A DNA stretch of 64,000 nt from the NCBI RefSeq assembly GCF_024496245.1, contig NZ_CP101740.1, positions 1,673,501-1,737,500 on the forward strand, in the 5' to 3' direction. Shown here one piece after another: positions 34,171 through 42,901 of the stretch. A program made the translations under genes and the position numbers. The DNA is from Sphingomonas qomolangmaensis. Lineage in GTDB: Bacteria > Pseudomonadota > Alphaproteobacteria > Sphingomonadales > Sphingomonadaceae. Numbering within the stretch: position 1 is the first letter of the stretch; every line of letters starts with the position of its first letter. Under the pieces are notes generated by a model. That model did not search any database. It saw only the letters and a program-made list of their open reading frames with translations, and had not been told where the DNA came from.

Positions 34171-35661
34171 TCATGATCCCAATTCCTGACGCTGCAACAT
34201 GCCTCCCATCGCCTGCATCTGGCGGCGTTCCTCGGGCATCAGCACGAAGCTGTCCTTGGTCCCGCCGCCCTGCGACGAATTGACCACCAGCGAACCTTCG
34301 CGCAGCGCCACGCGGGTAAGCCCGCCGGGCACCACCTGCACCCCGTCACGCCCGGTCAGCACGAAGGGGCGAAAATCGACATGGCGCGGCGCAAGCCCCG
34401 CCTCGGTCATCGTCGGCACGGTCGACAGCGCCAGCGTCGGCTGCGCGATATAGCGGTGCGGCTCGGCGATCAGTGCGGCGCGGAAGGCCTCGATCTCGGC
34501 CTTGGTCGCGGTCGGGCCGACAAGCATGCCATAGCCGCCCGAGCCGTCGACCAGCTTCACCACCAATTCGGGCAGGCGTTCGAGGACATATTTCAGCGCC
34601 TGTGGCTCGCGGCAGCGATAGGTTTCGACATTGGGCAGCTTCGCCTCGCCGCCCGAATAGAAGCGCACGATCTCGGGCATGTAGCTGTAGATCGCCTTGT
34701 CATCGGCGATGCCGTTGCCCGGCGCGTTGATCAGCGTGACGTTGCCCGCCCGATACGCCGCCATCAGCCCAGGCACGCCGAGCATCGAATCGGGGCGGAA
34801 CACCAAAGGATCGAGATAGTCATCGTCGATCCGGCGATAGATCACATCGACCTTCACTCGCCCGGCGATGGTCTGCATCCAGACGACATCGTCATCGACC
34901 ACCAGATCGGCGGGCTCGACCAGCTCGATCCCCATGCTGTCGGCAAGGAAGCTGTGTTCGTAATAGGCGCTGTTGAAGTGACCTGGGGTCAGCACGACGC
35001 ACACCGGGCGCAGACCGCTGCCCTCGGGCGCAACCGATCGCATCGTTTCGTGCAGCCGGTCGGGATAGCTGTCGACCGCGGCGACGCGGAACGAGCGGAA
35101 CAGCTCGGGGCACAGCCGGATCATGGCCTCGCGGTTTTCGAGCATGTACGACACGCCCGAAGGGGTGCGGGCATTGTCCTCAAGCACGTAGAATTCGTCG
35201 GGGCCGGTGCGGACGAGATCGATCCCGCAGATATGCGCGAAGACGCCGTGCGGCGGGCGGATGCCGACGACTTCGTGGCGGAACTGCGCGTTGCCCAGCA
35301 CCAGCTCGGCGGGGAGCACGCCCTCGGCGAGGATGCGGCGCTCGCCGTAAATGTCGTCGAGAAAGGCGTTGATCGCCTCGACGCGCTGGATCAGCCCCTG
35401 GCTGAGCCGCGCCCATTCGTCGGCGAGGAAGACGCGCGGCACGATGTCGAAGGGGATGATGCGTTCGCTGGCGTCGCGATCGCCATAGACCGCGAAGGTG
35501 ATGCCGAGCTGGCGGAAGGTGTTCTCCGCGGCTTCGGTGCGGCGCTGAAGCTCTTCGCGCGGGGTTTCGTTGATCCAGGCGGCCAGGGCCGCGAATTCGG
35601 GCCGCGGCGCCTGCGGCCCGCCCTTCCCCCAGATTTCGTCGAACGCGCGGTTATCTTCCAT
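34171..35661 (-). CDS. Circularly permuted ATP-grasp type 2 protein
   Basis: A 496-aa ligase-like protein. Motifs of the permuted ATP-grasp group are VFAHICGIDLVRTGPDEFYV, LEDNARTPSGVSYMLENR, LINAPGNGIADDKAIYSYMP and LVVKLVDGSGGYGMLVGP (nucleotide-binding). The chemistry expected is ATP-dependent carboxylate-amine ligation, but the substrate is not known. It leads the unit ATP-grasp, alpha-E, transglutaminase. Confidence 0.9.
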   Translation of the reverse strand: MEDNRAFDEIWGKGGPQAPRPEFAALAAWINETPREELQRRTEAAENTFRQLGITFAVYGDRDASERIIPFDIVPRVFLADEWARLSQGLIQRVEAINAFLDDIYGERRILAEGVLPAELVLGNAQFRHEVVGIRPPHGVFAHICGIDLVRTGPDEFYVLEDNARTPSGVSYMLENREAMIRLCPELFRSFRVAAVDSYPDRLHETMRSVAPEGSGLRPVCVVLTPGHFNSAYYEHSFLADSMGIELVEPADLVVDDDVVWMQTIAGRVKVDVIYRRIDDDYLDPLVFRPDSMLGVPGLMAAYRAGNVTLINAPGNGIADDKAIYSYMPEIVRFYSGGEAKLPNVETYRCREPQALKYVLERLPELVVKLVDGSGGYGMLVGPTATKAEIEAFRAALIAEPHRYIAQPTLALSTVPTMTEAGLAPRHVDFRPFVLTGRDGVQVVPGGLTRVALREGSLVVNSSQGGGTKDSFVLMPEERRQMQAMGGMLQRQELGS

Positions 35662-35743
35662 TCGACCTCAAAAGCATCGTGCCGACGATTGGTTGCATGC
35701 TGCCCGCGAACGCTGCGCCGCACAAGGCCGTTGGGCCTCCATA

Positions 35744-35868
35744 ATCCTCCCCCTTCAGGGGGAGGGGGACCGCGAAGCGGTGGAGGGGGCCGCCAAGAAC
35801 GGTGTCGCCCGGGGTTGGCCCCCCTCCACCATGCTTCGCACGGTCCCCCTCCCCGTACCGGGGAGGAA
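35744..35868. repeat. Intergenic palindrome, family B
   Basis: CCTCCCCCTTCAGGGGGAGG at the left and CCTCCCCGTACCGGGGAGG at the right, with complementary CCGCGAAGCGGTGGAGGGGG-type arms inside. It lies between the ATP-grasp start and the dsbD-like stop, where nothing else is seen. Confidence 0.8.
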
Positions 35869-37902
35869 TTAGGCCGGGTTTACCGGCAACTCGGTCAACA
35901 TCGCCGGGGTCAGCAGCTGCGGCAGCACGACCGGCGAAGCGGCGCCCGGCGCGTACCAGAGGTACAGCGGCACCCCCGCGCGGTTATGCCGTTCGATGAA
36001 GCGCCCCAGCGCCGGATCGCCATCGGTCCAGTCGCCCACCAGCACGCTGACCTTGCCGTCGCCGAACGCCTTGGCGACACCCGCGGTCTCGATCGCCGCC
36101 TTTTCGTTGACCTTGCACGTCACGCACCAGTCGGCGGTGAAATAGGCGAAGACCGGCCGCCCCTCGGCTCGCAGCCGGTCGAGCGTCGCTTCGCTGAAGG
36201 GTTCGGCCCCCAGCGCGGCGACCCGCGGCGTTTGGGCGGCGCTGCGTTCAACGCTGGCGACCGCGACCAGCCCGATCGCGAGCGCGACCCCGGCGGGTGC
36301 CCATTGCAGCGCCTTGCCGCCAAGCTGCCGCCGCCCGGTCCACCACAATGCCAGCGCCAGCACCAGCGCCGCCGCGAGGCCGAGCGTCATGCCATCGACC
36401 CCGGCTTGCCGCCCCAGCACCCAGGCGAGCGCGAGCGCGGTAAGGAACATCGGCACCGACAGGATGTGGCGGAAGGTCGCCATCCACGCGCCGGGCTTGG
36501 GCAGACGCCGGCGAAGCGCGGGGACGAAGCCCAGCAGCAAGAAGGGCAGCGCTAGGCCAAGTCCCAGCCCGGCGAACACCAGCATTCCCATCCACCACGG
36601 CAGCACCAGCGCAGCTCCCAGCGCCGCGCCCATGAACGGCCCGGTACACGGCGTCGCGACGAAGGCGGCGAGCGCGCCGGTGAGGAAGGCGCTGCCCGTC
36701 CCCTTCGCGCTCATCCGGTTGGCGATGCCGGGCGCGCCGACCTCGAACAGCCCCGCCAGGTTCAGCGCAATCGCGGTGACCAGCAGCAACAGGAACAGAA
36801 TGACGCGCGGATCCTGCAACTGGAACGCCCAGCCGACGCTAGCCCCCGCCGCGCGCAGGCCGAGGAGGATGCCGCCGAGCGCCAGACACACCAGCACTAC
36901 GCCGGCGGTATAGGCGAGCGCCTCGCCACGCGCGCTGCGCTCATCGCCGCCGGCGCGCGCGAGGCTGAGTGCCTTGAGGCTGAGGATCGGGAAGACGCAG
37001 GGCATGATGTTGAGGATCAGCCCGCCGAGCAGTGCCCCCGCGAACGCCAGCAGCGCGGTGGCGACATCGAGCGTCGCCGCCGCCTGCCCCGCCGCGACTG
37101 CACCCGGCACCCCAGAAACCGCGAAGCCCTTGCCCTCGCCGATCGACAACACCCCCTCGACCGCCTGCGGACCCGCGCCCGGCGCTGTGGTTTCGATGAT
37201 CAGGAGGTCGCCGTCGCGGCGCACCGTCTGCGGCGCGGCGTAGTTGAGCGCATTGGCGGTCAGCGGGAAGAAATAGGGGTCGGTCGCGGCGGCTTCGGCG
37301 GGGAACGGCACCGCGAGGCGGAACATGCCGTCGGCCACCGCGAAGGTCGCCTGCGACCCGAGTGGCTTGGGCAGGCCCGCGCGCCATTCGTCGAACCGCG
37401 CGCGCATCTCGGGGGCGATCGCGCCATCGCCGACGGTGAGCGTGGTTTCGAGCGTCTGGCTTTCGGGCACGCAAATCTCGTTGGTGCAGACCAGATAATC
37501 GGCCTTGACCCGCACCGGCATCGCCGTGCCCGGCGCGGCATCGGCGGGGAGCTTCAGCGTGACGAACTGGGTGAAGCGGCCTTCATAGACATAGTTCATC
37601 AGCCCCGCGATCAGCAGCCGCTGCGGCACCGGATATTGCAGCGGCCCCGCGGTGACGCCGGCGGGCAGCGTCCAATCAAGCTTGGTCTCGATGCCGGCAT
37701 CGCCCGGGTTGCGCCAATAGCCGTGCCAGCCGGGCTCGGGGGTCGAGACGAACGCCAGCGTCACCTCGCCGCCGGGCGCAGGGGTGGCGGTTTCGGGCAC
37801 CAATTCGATCGCGATGTGCGGCGCAGTGCCCGGAATTTGCGCGAACGCCGGCATCGCGAGCGCGAGCATCAACAGGGCGGCAAGGATACGCAACAGGGGC
37901 AT
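35869..37902 (-). CDS. dsbD: DsbD-like thiol:disulfide interchange protein
   Basis: A 677-aa protein. The signal peptide is LLRILAALLMLALAMPAFA. An N-terminal periplasmic domain has a cysteine pair (DYLVCTNEICVPES), followed by a central eight-span membrane domain with cysteines in NIMPCVFPILSLKAL and ATPCTGPFMGAALG. A C-terminal thioredoxin domain has the motif WCVTCK. It carries electrons from cytosolic thioredoxin across the membrane. The long N-terminal domain and the VCTNEIC pair resemble ScsB-type members more than E. coli DsbD. The ATG at 37902 sits directly before the signal peptide. Confidence 0.88.
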   Translation of the reverse strand: MPLLRILAALLMLALAMPAFAQIPGTAPHIAIELVPETATPAPGGEVTLAFVSTPEPGWHGYWRNPGDAGIETKLDWTLPAGVTAGPLQYPVPQRLLIAGLMNYVYEGRFTQFVTLKLPADAAPGTAMPVRVKADYLVCTNEICVPESQTLETTLTVGDGAIAPEMRARFDEWRAGLPKPLGSQATFAVADGMFRLAVPFPAEAAATDPYFFPLTANALNYAAPQTVRRDGDLLIIETTAPGAGPQAVEGVLSIGEGKGFAVSGVPGAVAAGQAAATLDVATALLAFAGALLGGLILNIMPCVFPILSLKALSLARAGGDERSARGEALAYTAGVVLVCLALGGILLGLRAAGASVGWAFQLQDPRVILFLLLLVTAIALNLAGLFEVGAPGIANRMSAKGTGSAFLTGALAAFVATPCTGPFMGAALGAALVLPWWMGMLVFAGLGLGLALPFLLLGFVPALRRRLPKPGAWMATFRHILSVPMFLTALALAWVLGRQAGVDGMTLGLAAALVLALALWWTGRRQLGGKALQWAPAGVALAIGLVAVASVERSAAQTPRVAALGAEPFSEATLDRLRAEGRPVFAYFTADWCVTCKVNEKAAIETAGVAKAFGDGKVSVLVGDWTDGDPALGRFIERHNRAGVPLYLWYAPGAASPVVLPQLLTPAMLTELPVNPA

Positions 37903-37968
37903 CGGCGGCTTTCGGGGTGGACGTGTGCGAACACCATAGCGCGCCGATGTGCGATTCACATACCTCCC

Positions 37969-38065
37969 TCCGTTCGGGCTGAGCCTGTCGAAGTCCGGCC
38001 CACGCTTCCGACCGCGCACCGCCCGGCAGGCGGGTGCGCCCTTCGACAAGCTCAGGGCGAACGGA
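37969..38065. repeat. Intergenic palindrome, family A
   Basis: Arms TCCGTTCG and CGAACGGA enclose CTGAGCCTGTCGAAG and CTTCGACAAGCTCAGG plus a short CCCGGCAGGCGGG hairpin. It lies between dsbD and mmsB. Confidence 0.8.
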
Positions 38066-38074
38066 ATCGAGAGG

Positions 38075-38971
38075 TCACTGCTTGGGTGGGACCGCCAACC
38101 CCAGCATCTTGATGATCCCCGAAAAATCGGTCGCCGCGCCGCCTTCGTCGACGAAGCGCTGGTACATCTCCGCCGCGCGCGCGCCCATCGGGGTGTCGGC
38201 CGAGACGCTCGCCGCGGCCTGCATCGCCAACCGGAGGTCCTTGAGCTGAAGCGCTGCGGCGAACCCGCCCTGCCAGTCGCGATCGGCAGGGGTTTCGGGG
38301 CCTACACCGGGAACCGGGCAATAGCTCGTCATCGACCAGCTCTGCCCCGACGACACGCTGGCGATGTCGTAGAAGGTCTGGAGGTCGAGCCCGAGTCTCT
38401 GCGCCAGCACGAACGCCTCGCCGGTCGCGACCATCGTCGCGCCGAGCAGCATGTTGTTGCAGATCTTCGCCGCCTGTCCGGCACCCACCGGCCCGGCATG
38501 GATCACCGTCTTGCCCATATCCGCCAGGAACGGTTCGGCGCGGCGGAACGCTTCCTCGCTGCCGCCCGCCATGAAGGTGAGCGTGCCCGCATTGGCGGCG
38601 GCGATCCCGCCCGACACCGGCGCATCGACCATCGTCAGCCCCTTCACCGCCGCCGCCTCGGCAACGCGGCGCGCGGTTTCGACGTCGATCGTCGAACAGT
38701 CGATCAGGATCGCGCTGGGCGGTGCGGCGGCGAATACGTCGGTGGTATAGACCGCCTCGACATGGCTGCCCGCGGGCAGCATCGTGATCACCGCCTCGGC
38801 CTCGGCACAGGCGATCGCGGCGGAGTCGGCGGGCAGGCAGCCGGCGTCCTTGGCGCGCGCGAGTGCGTCGGCCGACAGGTCGAACGCGCGGACGTCGTGG
38901 CCGGCCTTGGCCAGGTTCGCGGCCATGCCGCCGCCCATGTTGCCCAGGCCGATGAATGCGATGCGTGCCAT
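38075..38971 (-). CDS. mmsB: 3-hydroxyisobutyrate dehydrogenase
   Basis: Oxidises 3-hydroxyisobutyrate to methylmalonate semialdehyde in valine breakdown. It is 298 aa. The NAD motif is IGLGNMGGGMAANL, the substrate loop DAPVSGGIAAANAGTL, and the catalytic Lys is in GAGQAAKICNNMLLG. It is the last gene of the valine operon, which also encodes the enzymes directly before and after this step. Confidence 0.93.
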   Translation of the reverse strand: MARIAFIGLGNMGGGMAANLAKAGHDVRAFDLSADALARAKDAGCLPADSAAIACAEAEAVITMLPAGSHVEAVYTTDVFAAAPPSAILIDCSTIDVETARRVAEAAAVKGLTMVDAPVSGGIAAANAGTLTFMAGGSEEAFRRAEPFLADMGKTVIHAGPVGAGQAAKICNNMLLGATMVATGEAFVLAQRLGLDLQTFYDIASVSSGQSWSMTSYCPVPGVGPETPADRDWQGGFAAALQLKDLRLAMQAAASVSADTPMGARAAEMYQRFVDEGGAATDFSGIIKMLGLAVPPKQ

Positions 38972-38987
38972 GTTGCTCTCCTACTCT

Positions 38988-39193
38988 ATCTCCCCTCTCC
39001 CCTGGACAGGGGAGAGGATACCGCAGCTTGCCAGCTTGCTGGCTAGCGCAGGTTGGTGAGGGGTCGGGCGAGCCGTTGGCTCGCGCGCTTGCGAAGGCAA
39101 GCGCCCACCCCTCACCCAGCTTCGACTAGGTCCGCGTGAAGGACGCGAACCAAGTCTGCGCAACCCTCTCCCCTGCAAGCAGGGGCGAGGGAG
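38988..39193. repeat. Structured repeat, family D, copy 1
   Basis: About 200 bp. An invariant core (CTCTCCCCTGGAC, ACCGCAGCTTGCCAGCTTGC, TGGCTAGCGCAGGTTGG, CTCACCCAGCTTCGACTAGG, CGCAACCCTCTCCC) is interrupted by hairpin slots: GCGAGCC-GTT-GGCTCGC, GCGCTTGC-GAAG-GCAAGCGC, and GGTCCGCGT-GAAGG-ACGCGAACC. It fills the junction between the enoyl-CoA hydratase and mmsB genes. Copy 2 is at 41145-41341. Confidence 0.85.
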
Positions 39194-39199
39194 GCTGCG

Positions 39200-39973
39200 T
39201 CACTTCCCAGTCCATACCCCGGCGCGCTTCTCGACGAACGCTGCCATGCCTTCCTTCTGATCCTGCGTCCCGAACAGCCCGTGGAACAGCCGCCGTTCGA
39301 ACTGCACCCCTTGGCTCAGCCCCATGTCGAACGCGGCGTTCACCATTTCCTTGTTCGCCTTTACCGCCAGCGGCGCCATGCCCGCGATCGTCGCGGCGGT
39401 CTTTATCGCTTCCTCGACCAGATCGGCGGCGGGGACGATCCGGCTGACCAGCCCGGCGCGCTCGGCCTCCTCGGCATCGATCATTCGCCCGGTCAGGCAC
39501 ATTTCCATCGCCTTGGCCTTGCCCACCGCGCGCGCGAGCCGCTGCGATCCACCCATGCCGGGGGAGACCGCCAGCTTGATCTCGGGCTGGCCGAACCTGG
39601 CGGTGTCGGCGGCGAGGATGAAGTCGCACATCATCGCCACCTCGCAGCCGCCGCCCAGCGCATAACCCGCGACCGCGGCGATCACCGGCTTGCGCGTGCG
39701 GGTGAAGGCATCCCAGCCGGCGAAGAAGTCATGGCCGTACATGTCGGCAAAGCCCTGCGCCTGCATCTCCTTGATGTCGGCCCCCGCGGCGAACGCCTTT
39801 TCGCTGCCGGTGAGCACCGCGCAGCCCTGCGAGGGATCGGCATCGAACGCGGCCATCGCGTGGAGCAATTCGCTCAGCACCCGGCCGTTGAGCGCGTTGA
39901 GCGCCTTGGGCCGGTTGAGCGTGACCAGCGTCACCGCGCCGCGCTGTTCGACCAGGATGGTTTCGTAGTTCAT
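39200..39973 (-). CDS. Enoyl-CoA hydratase
   Basis: A crotonase-fold enzyme of 257 aa that hydrates 2-enoyl-CoA esters, here most likely methacrylyl-CoA. The oxyanion-hole motifs are [13 protein letters not shown] and [15 protein letters not shown]; the two catalytic glutamates are in the usual places (GGGCE and [15 protein letters not shown]). The start at 39973 follows directly on a family C repeat, and the frame upstream is read-through of that repeat. Confidence 0.92.
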   Translation of the reverse strand: MNYETILVEQRGAVTLVTLNRPKALNALNGRVLSELLHAMAAFDADPSQGCAVLTGSEKAFAAGADIKEMQAQGFADMYGHDFFAGWDAFTRTRKPVIAAVAGYALGGGCEVAMMCDFILAADTARFGQPEIKLAVSPGMGGSQRLARAVGKAKAMEMCLTGRMIDAEEAERAGLVSRIVPAADLVEEAIKTAATIAGMAPLAVKANKEMVNAAFDMGLSQGVQFERRLFHGLFGTQDQKEGMAAFVEKRAGVWTGK

Positions 39974-39989
39974 CGCACTCTTCTCCTTC

Positions 39990-40084
39990 GTCATCCCGGA
40001 CTTGATCCGGGGTCCATGCGGGACCTCGGCGTCGGGGGTGCGGCTGATGGGTCGCATGGATGCCGGATCGAGTCCGGCATGACG
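39990..40084. repeat. Intergenic palindrome, family C
   Basis: GTCATCCCGGACTTGATCCG near the left end is matched in inverse by CGGATCGAGTCCGGCATGAC at the right end, with GGTCCATGCG / CGCATGGATG inside. It fills the junction between the 3-hydroxyisobutyryl-CoA hydrolase and enoyl-CoA hydratase genes. Confidence 0.8.
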
Positions 40085-40088
40085 ATAT

Positions 40089-41129
40089 TCAGGCCGGATT
40101 CCATTCGTCATCGGCGGGCAGCGGCGCAAAAATCTGGTCGATTAGGTGACCGGTGACCTCCTCGGGCGTGGCGGGTTGCCAGCGCGGGGCGTTGTCCTTG
40201 TCGATGATCACCGCGCGCACGCCTTCGATGAAGTCGTGGCGCTGGACGACATGGCTCGCCACCGCGAATTCCTGCCGCATTTCGTCCTCGAAGGTCGGCA
40301 TCGTGCGGCCATCGAGCAGCAGCTTGAGGCTGACCTTCATCGTCTGCGGCGATTTGGTATCGAGCGTGGCGAGCGTCTGCATCGCCCATTCGCCGCCATC
40401 CTCGCGCAGCGCGGCATAGATGTCCTCGAGCCGATCGCTGGCGAACAGCCGGTCGATCGCGTCGCGCTGTTCCAAGATACGCGCTTCGGGCGCGGGGGTC
40501 GATGCCTCGTCCAGGATCGCCTCGATCGCCTGCGGGTCCTGCGCGATCCGCTGCTTAACGCCTTCGAGCGCCTCTGCCGCCACGAAATGCGTCACCAGCC
40601 CCAGCGCGAGGCATTCGCCGCCGTCGATCCGCGCGCCGGTGAGCGCCAGATACTGGCCGATCCGCCCCGGCAGCCGCGACAGATACCAGCCGCCGCCGAC
40701 ATCGGGGAACAGCCCGATCCCGGTCTCGGGCATCGCCAGCTTGGTGTTCTGCGTCGCGACGCGGAACTTCGCAGGCTGCGACAGGCCGACGCCGCCGCCC
40801 ATCGTGACCCCGTCCATGAACGCGACGATCGGCTTGGCGTAGGTGAACAGCCGGTGGTTCATGGTATATTCGGCGCGGAAGAAGGCGCGCGCGTCGACGC
40901 CGTCCTTGGCGCCGCTGTCGGCGATCATGCGGATGTCGCCGCCGGCGCAAAAGCCGCGGCCCTCGGCGTGGTCGATCAGGATCGCTTCGACCGCGGGCTC
41001 CTCGACCCAGGCGTCGAGCGCGGCGATGATCGCATCGCACATCGGGTGCGTCAGCGCGTGGATCGCCTTGGGCCGGTTGAGCCGGATGCGACCGATTCGG
41101 CCTTCGGTGGTGATGAGAACGTCTTCCAC
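40089..41129 (-). CDS. 3-hydroxyisobutyryl-CoA hydrolase
   Basis: A crotonase-superfamily thioesterase of 346 aa that releases 3-hydroxyisobutyrate in the valine pathway. The active-site segments are [37 protein letters not shown], and [20 protein letters not shown] (catalytic Glu and Asp typical of HIBCH). The C-terminal extension (about residues 230-346) fits hydrolase rather than hydratase members. It starts with GTG. Confidence 0.9.
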   Translation of the reverse strand: MEDVLITTEGRIGRIRLNRPKAIHALTHPMCDAIIAALDAWVEEPAVEAILIDHAEGRGFCAGGDIRMIADSGAKDGVDARAFFRAEYTMNHRLFTYAKPIVAFMDGVTMGGGVGLSQPAKFRVATQNTKLAMPETGIGLFPDVGGGWYLSRLPGRIGQYLALTGARIDGGECLALGLVTHFVAAEALEGVKQRIAQDPQAIEAILDEASTPAPEARILEQRDAIDRLFASDRLEDIYAALREDGGEWAMQTLATLDTKSPQTMKVSLKLLLDGRTMPTFEDEMRQEFAVASHVVQRHDFIEGVRAVIIDKDNAPRWQPATPEEVTGHLIDQIFAPLPADDEWNPA

Positions 41130-41144
41130 GCCTGCTCCTTAATT

Positions 41145-41341
41145 TCCCTCTCCCCTGGATAGGGGAGAGGATACCGCAGCTTGCCAGCTTGCTGGCTAGC
41201 GCAGGTTGGTGAGGGGTCGAGCGGCGCACTTGCGCCGCGCGGTCGCAAGCGCGACCGCACCACCCTCACCCAGCTTCGACTAGGCCGTGCTGAAGTAGCA
41301 CGACCAGGTCTTCGCAACCCTCTCCCGCCTGCGGGAGAGGG
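41145..41341. repeat. Structured repeat, family D, copy 2
   Basis: Same core as copy 1 (38988-39193), but the hairpin slots carry different arms: GCGGCGCA-CT-TGCGCCGC, GCGGTCGC-AAGC-GCGACCGC, and GGCCGTGCT-GAAGT-AGCACGACC. Each is self-complementary and nearly the same length as its counterpart. It fills the junction between the acyl-CoA dehydrogenase and hydrolase genes. Confidence 0.85.
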
Positions 41342-41344
41342 AAT

Positions 41345-42490
41345 TTAGCCCTGCCGCACCAGATCGCGGCCGACGATCATCCGCATCACCTGGTTGGTCC
41401 CCTCGAGGATCGAATGCACGCGCAGGTCACGCCAGAAGCGCTCGATCGGGTAGTCCTGCAGATAGCCATAGCCGCCATGCAGTTGCAGCGCATCGTTGAC
41501 GATCTTCGATCCATTGTCGGTGGCGAGCCGTTTCGCCATCGCGGCGAAGCGTGTCTTGTCGGGGGCATTGGCGGTCACCTTGGCCGCCGCGACGTACAAC
41601 AGCGCCCTTGCCGCTTCGAGATCGGTCGCCATGTCGGCGAGCATGAACTGGGTGTTCTGGAACTCGGCGATCGGCTGGCCGAATTGCTGGCGATCCTTGG
41701 TATAGGCGATGCTCTCGTCGAGGCATCGCTGCGCTCCGCCGAGCGAGCACGCGCCGATGTTCAGCCGCCCGCCGTCGAGCCCCATCATCGCGATGCGGAA
41801 GCCCTCGCCCTCGCCGCCGACCAGATTGGCCAACGGCACGCGCACATCCTCGAGGATCAGCTGCCGCGTCGGCTGCGAATGCCAGCCGAGCTTCTTCTCG
41901 TTCGCACCGAAGCTGACGCCGGCCATGTCCTTTTCGATCGCCAGGCAGGAAATGCCCTTCGGCCCATCTTCGCCGGTGCGGACCATCACCAGATACAGCT
42001 CGTTCTCGCCCGCGCCCGAGATGAACTGCTTGCTGCCGTTGACGACGTAGTGGTCGCCATCCTTCACCGCCCGCGTCTTCAGCGCCGCAGCGTCGGAGCC
42101 CGAAGACGGTTCGGTCAGCGCATAAGACGCGATCCAGTCCATCGTCGTCAGCTTCGAGAGGTAGCGATCCTTGAGATCCTGGCTACCGAAGCGATCGAGC
42201 ATCCAGGCGGCCATGTTGTGGATGCTGATGAACGCGCTGGTCGAGGGGCAGCCATAGGCCATCGCCTCCATGATCAACGCCGCCTCGAGCCGCCCGAGCC
42301 CGATGCCGCCGCCTTCCTCGCTGACGTAGATCGCCGCGAAGCCCAATTCGGCTGCGGCCTTGATCGTCTCGCGCGGGAAGATGTGTTTTTCGTCCCATTC
42401 GGCGGCGAACGGCGTGATCCGGTCGGCGGTGAATTTCCGCGCGAGCTCCTGGATCTCGCGCTGGTCGTCGGTAAGGTCGAACTGGTTCAT
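41345..42490 (-). CDS. Acyl-CoA dehydrogenase, probably isobutyryl-CoA dehydrogenase
   Basis: A flavoprotein of 381 aa that introduces the alpha-beta double bond into acyl-CoA. FAD- and substrate-binding segments are visible (YALTEPSSGSDAAALKTRAV, NGSKQFISGAGENELYL, QLHGGYGYLQDYPIERFWRD, EGTNQVMRMIVGRDL). The isobutyryl-CoA specificity is inferred from the operon, which supplies every next step of valine catabolism. Confidence 0.9.
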   Translation of the reverse strand: MNQFDLTDDQREIQELARKFTADRITPFAAEWDEKHIFPRETIKAAAELGFAAIYVSEEGGGIGLGRLEAALIMEAMAYGCPSTSAFISIHNMAAWMLDRFGSQDLKDRYLSKLTTMDWIASYALTEPSSGSDAAALKTRAVKDGDHYVVNGSKQFISGAGENELYLVMVRTGEDGPKGISCLAIEKDMAGVSFGANEKKLGWHSQPTRQLILEDVRVPLANLVGGEGEGFRIAMMGLDGGRLNIGACSLGGAQRCLDESIAYTKDRQQFGQPIAEFQNTQFMLADMATDLEAARALLYVAAAKVTANAPDKTRFAAMAKRLATDNGSKIVNDALQLHGGYGYLQDYPIERFWRDLRVHSILEGTNQVMRMIVGRDLVRQG

Positions 42491-42547
42491 TACGATTCCT
42501 TTGCCGCGACCGGGTGAATGGTCGCTTCGGTCTTCATCATGTATTCG

Positions 42548-42881
42548 TCATGCCGGACTTGATCCGACACCCAGGGCCACGCAGGATATCGCCCGAGGCT
42601 CTGGATCCCGGATCAGGTCCGGGATGACGATGGGGGATCGGAGATGGCGAAAATCCCCGCGGTCTACATCGTCGCCAGCCAGCGCAACGGCACGATCTAC
42701 ACCGGCGTCACGTCGAACCTGCTCGGGCGCATCCATCAGCAGATCCCGGATCAAGTCCGGGATGACGACGGTAAACGGCAGCGAATCGGCCACTCCACCG
42801 TCATCCTGAGGAAAGTCAGGACCCAGGGCCGCAGGCGACGCCGCCCGGGACCCTGGATCCCGGATCAGGTCCGGGATGACG
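42548..42881. repeat. Cluster of family C palindromes around a gene remnant
   Basis: Within the 411-bp gap between the acyl-CoA dehydrogenase and mmsA, palindromes of the type CCCGGATCAGGTCCGGG-ATGACG occur at about 42605-42628, 42741-42765 and 42857-42881. An inverted, degenerate one (GTCATGCCGGACTTGATCCG) lies at 42548. A GIY-YIG remnant sits between the first two right-facing copies. The rest of the gap holds nothing recognisable. Confidence 0.8.
42644..42743 (+). pseudogene. GIY-YIG nuclease remnant, truncated by a repeat
   Basis: The first 33 codons (MAKIPAVYIVASQRNGTIYT, GVTSNLLGRIHQQ) match the N-terminus of small GIY-YIG domain proteins: VYI as the GIY element, YTG as the YIG element, then the catalytic Arg in GRIHQ. 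Where the family continues for about 55 more residues with a catalytic Glu, the reading frame runs straight into a family C palindrome and stays in repeat sequence. So this is a 3'-truncated, inactive copy on the strand opposite the operon. Confidence 0.7.
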
Positions 42882-42901
42882 GACTTAAGCACCGCCATTG
42901 C

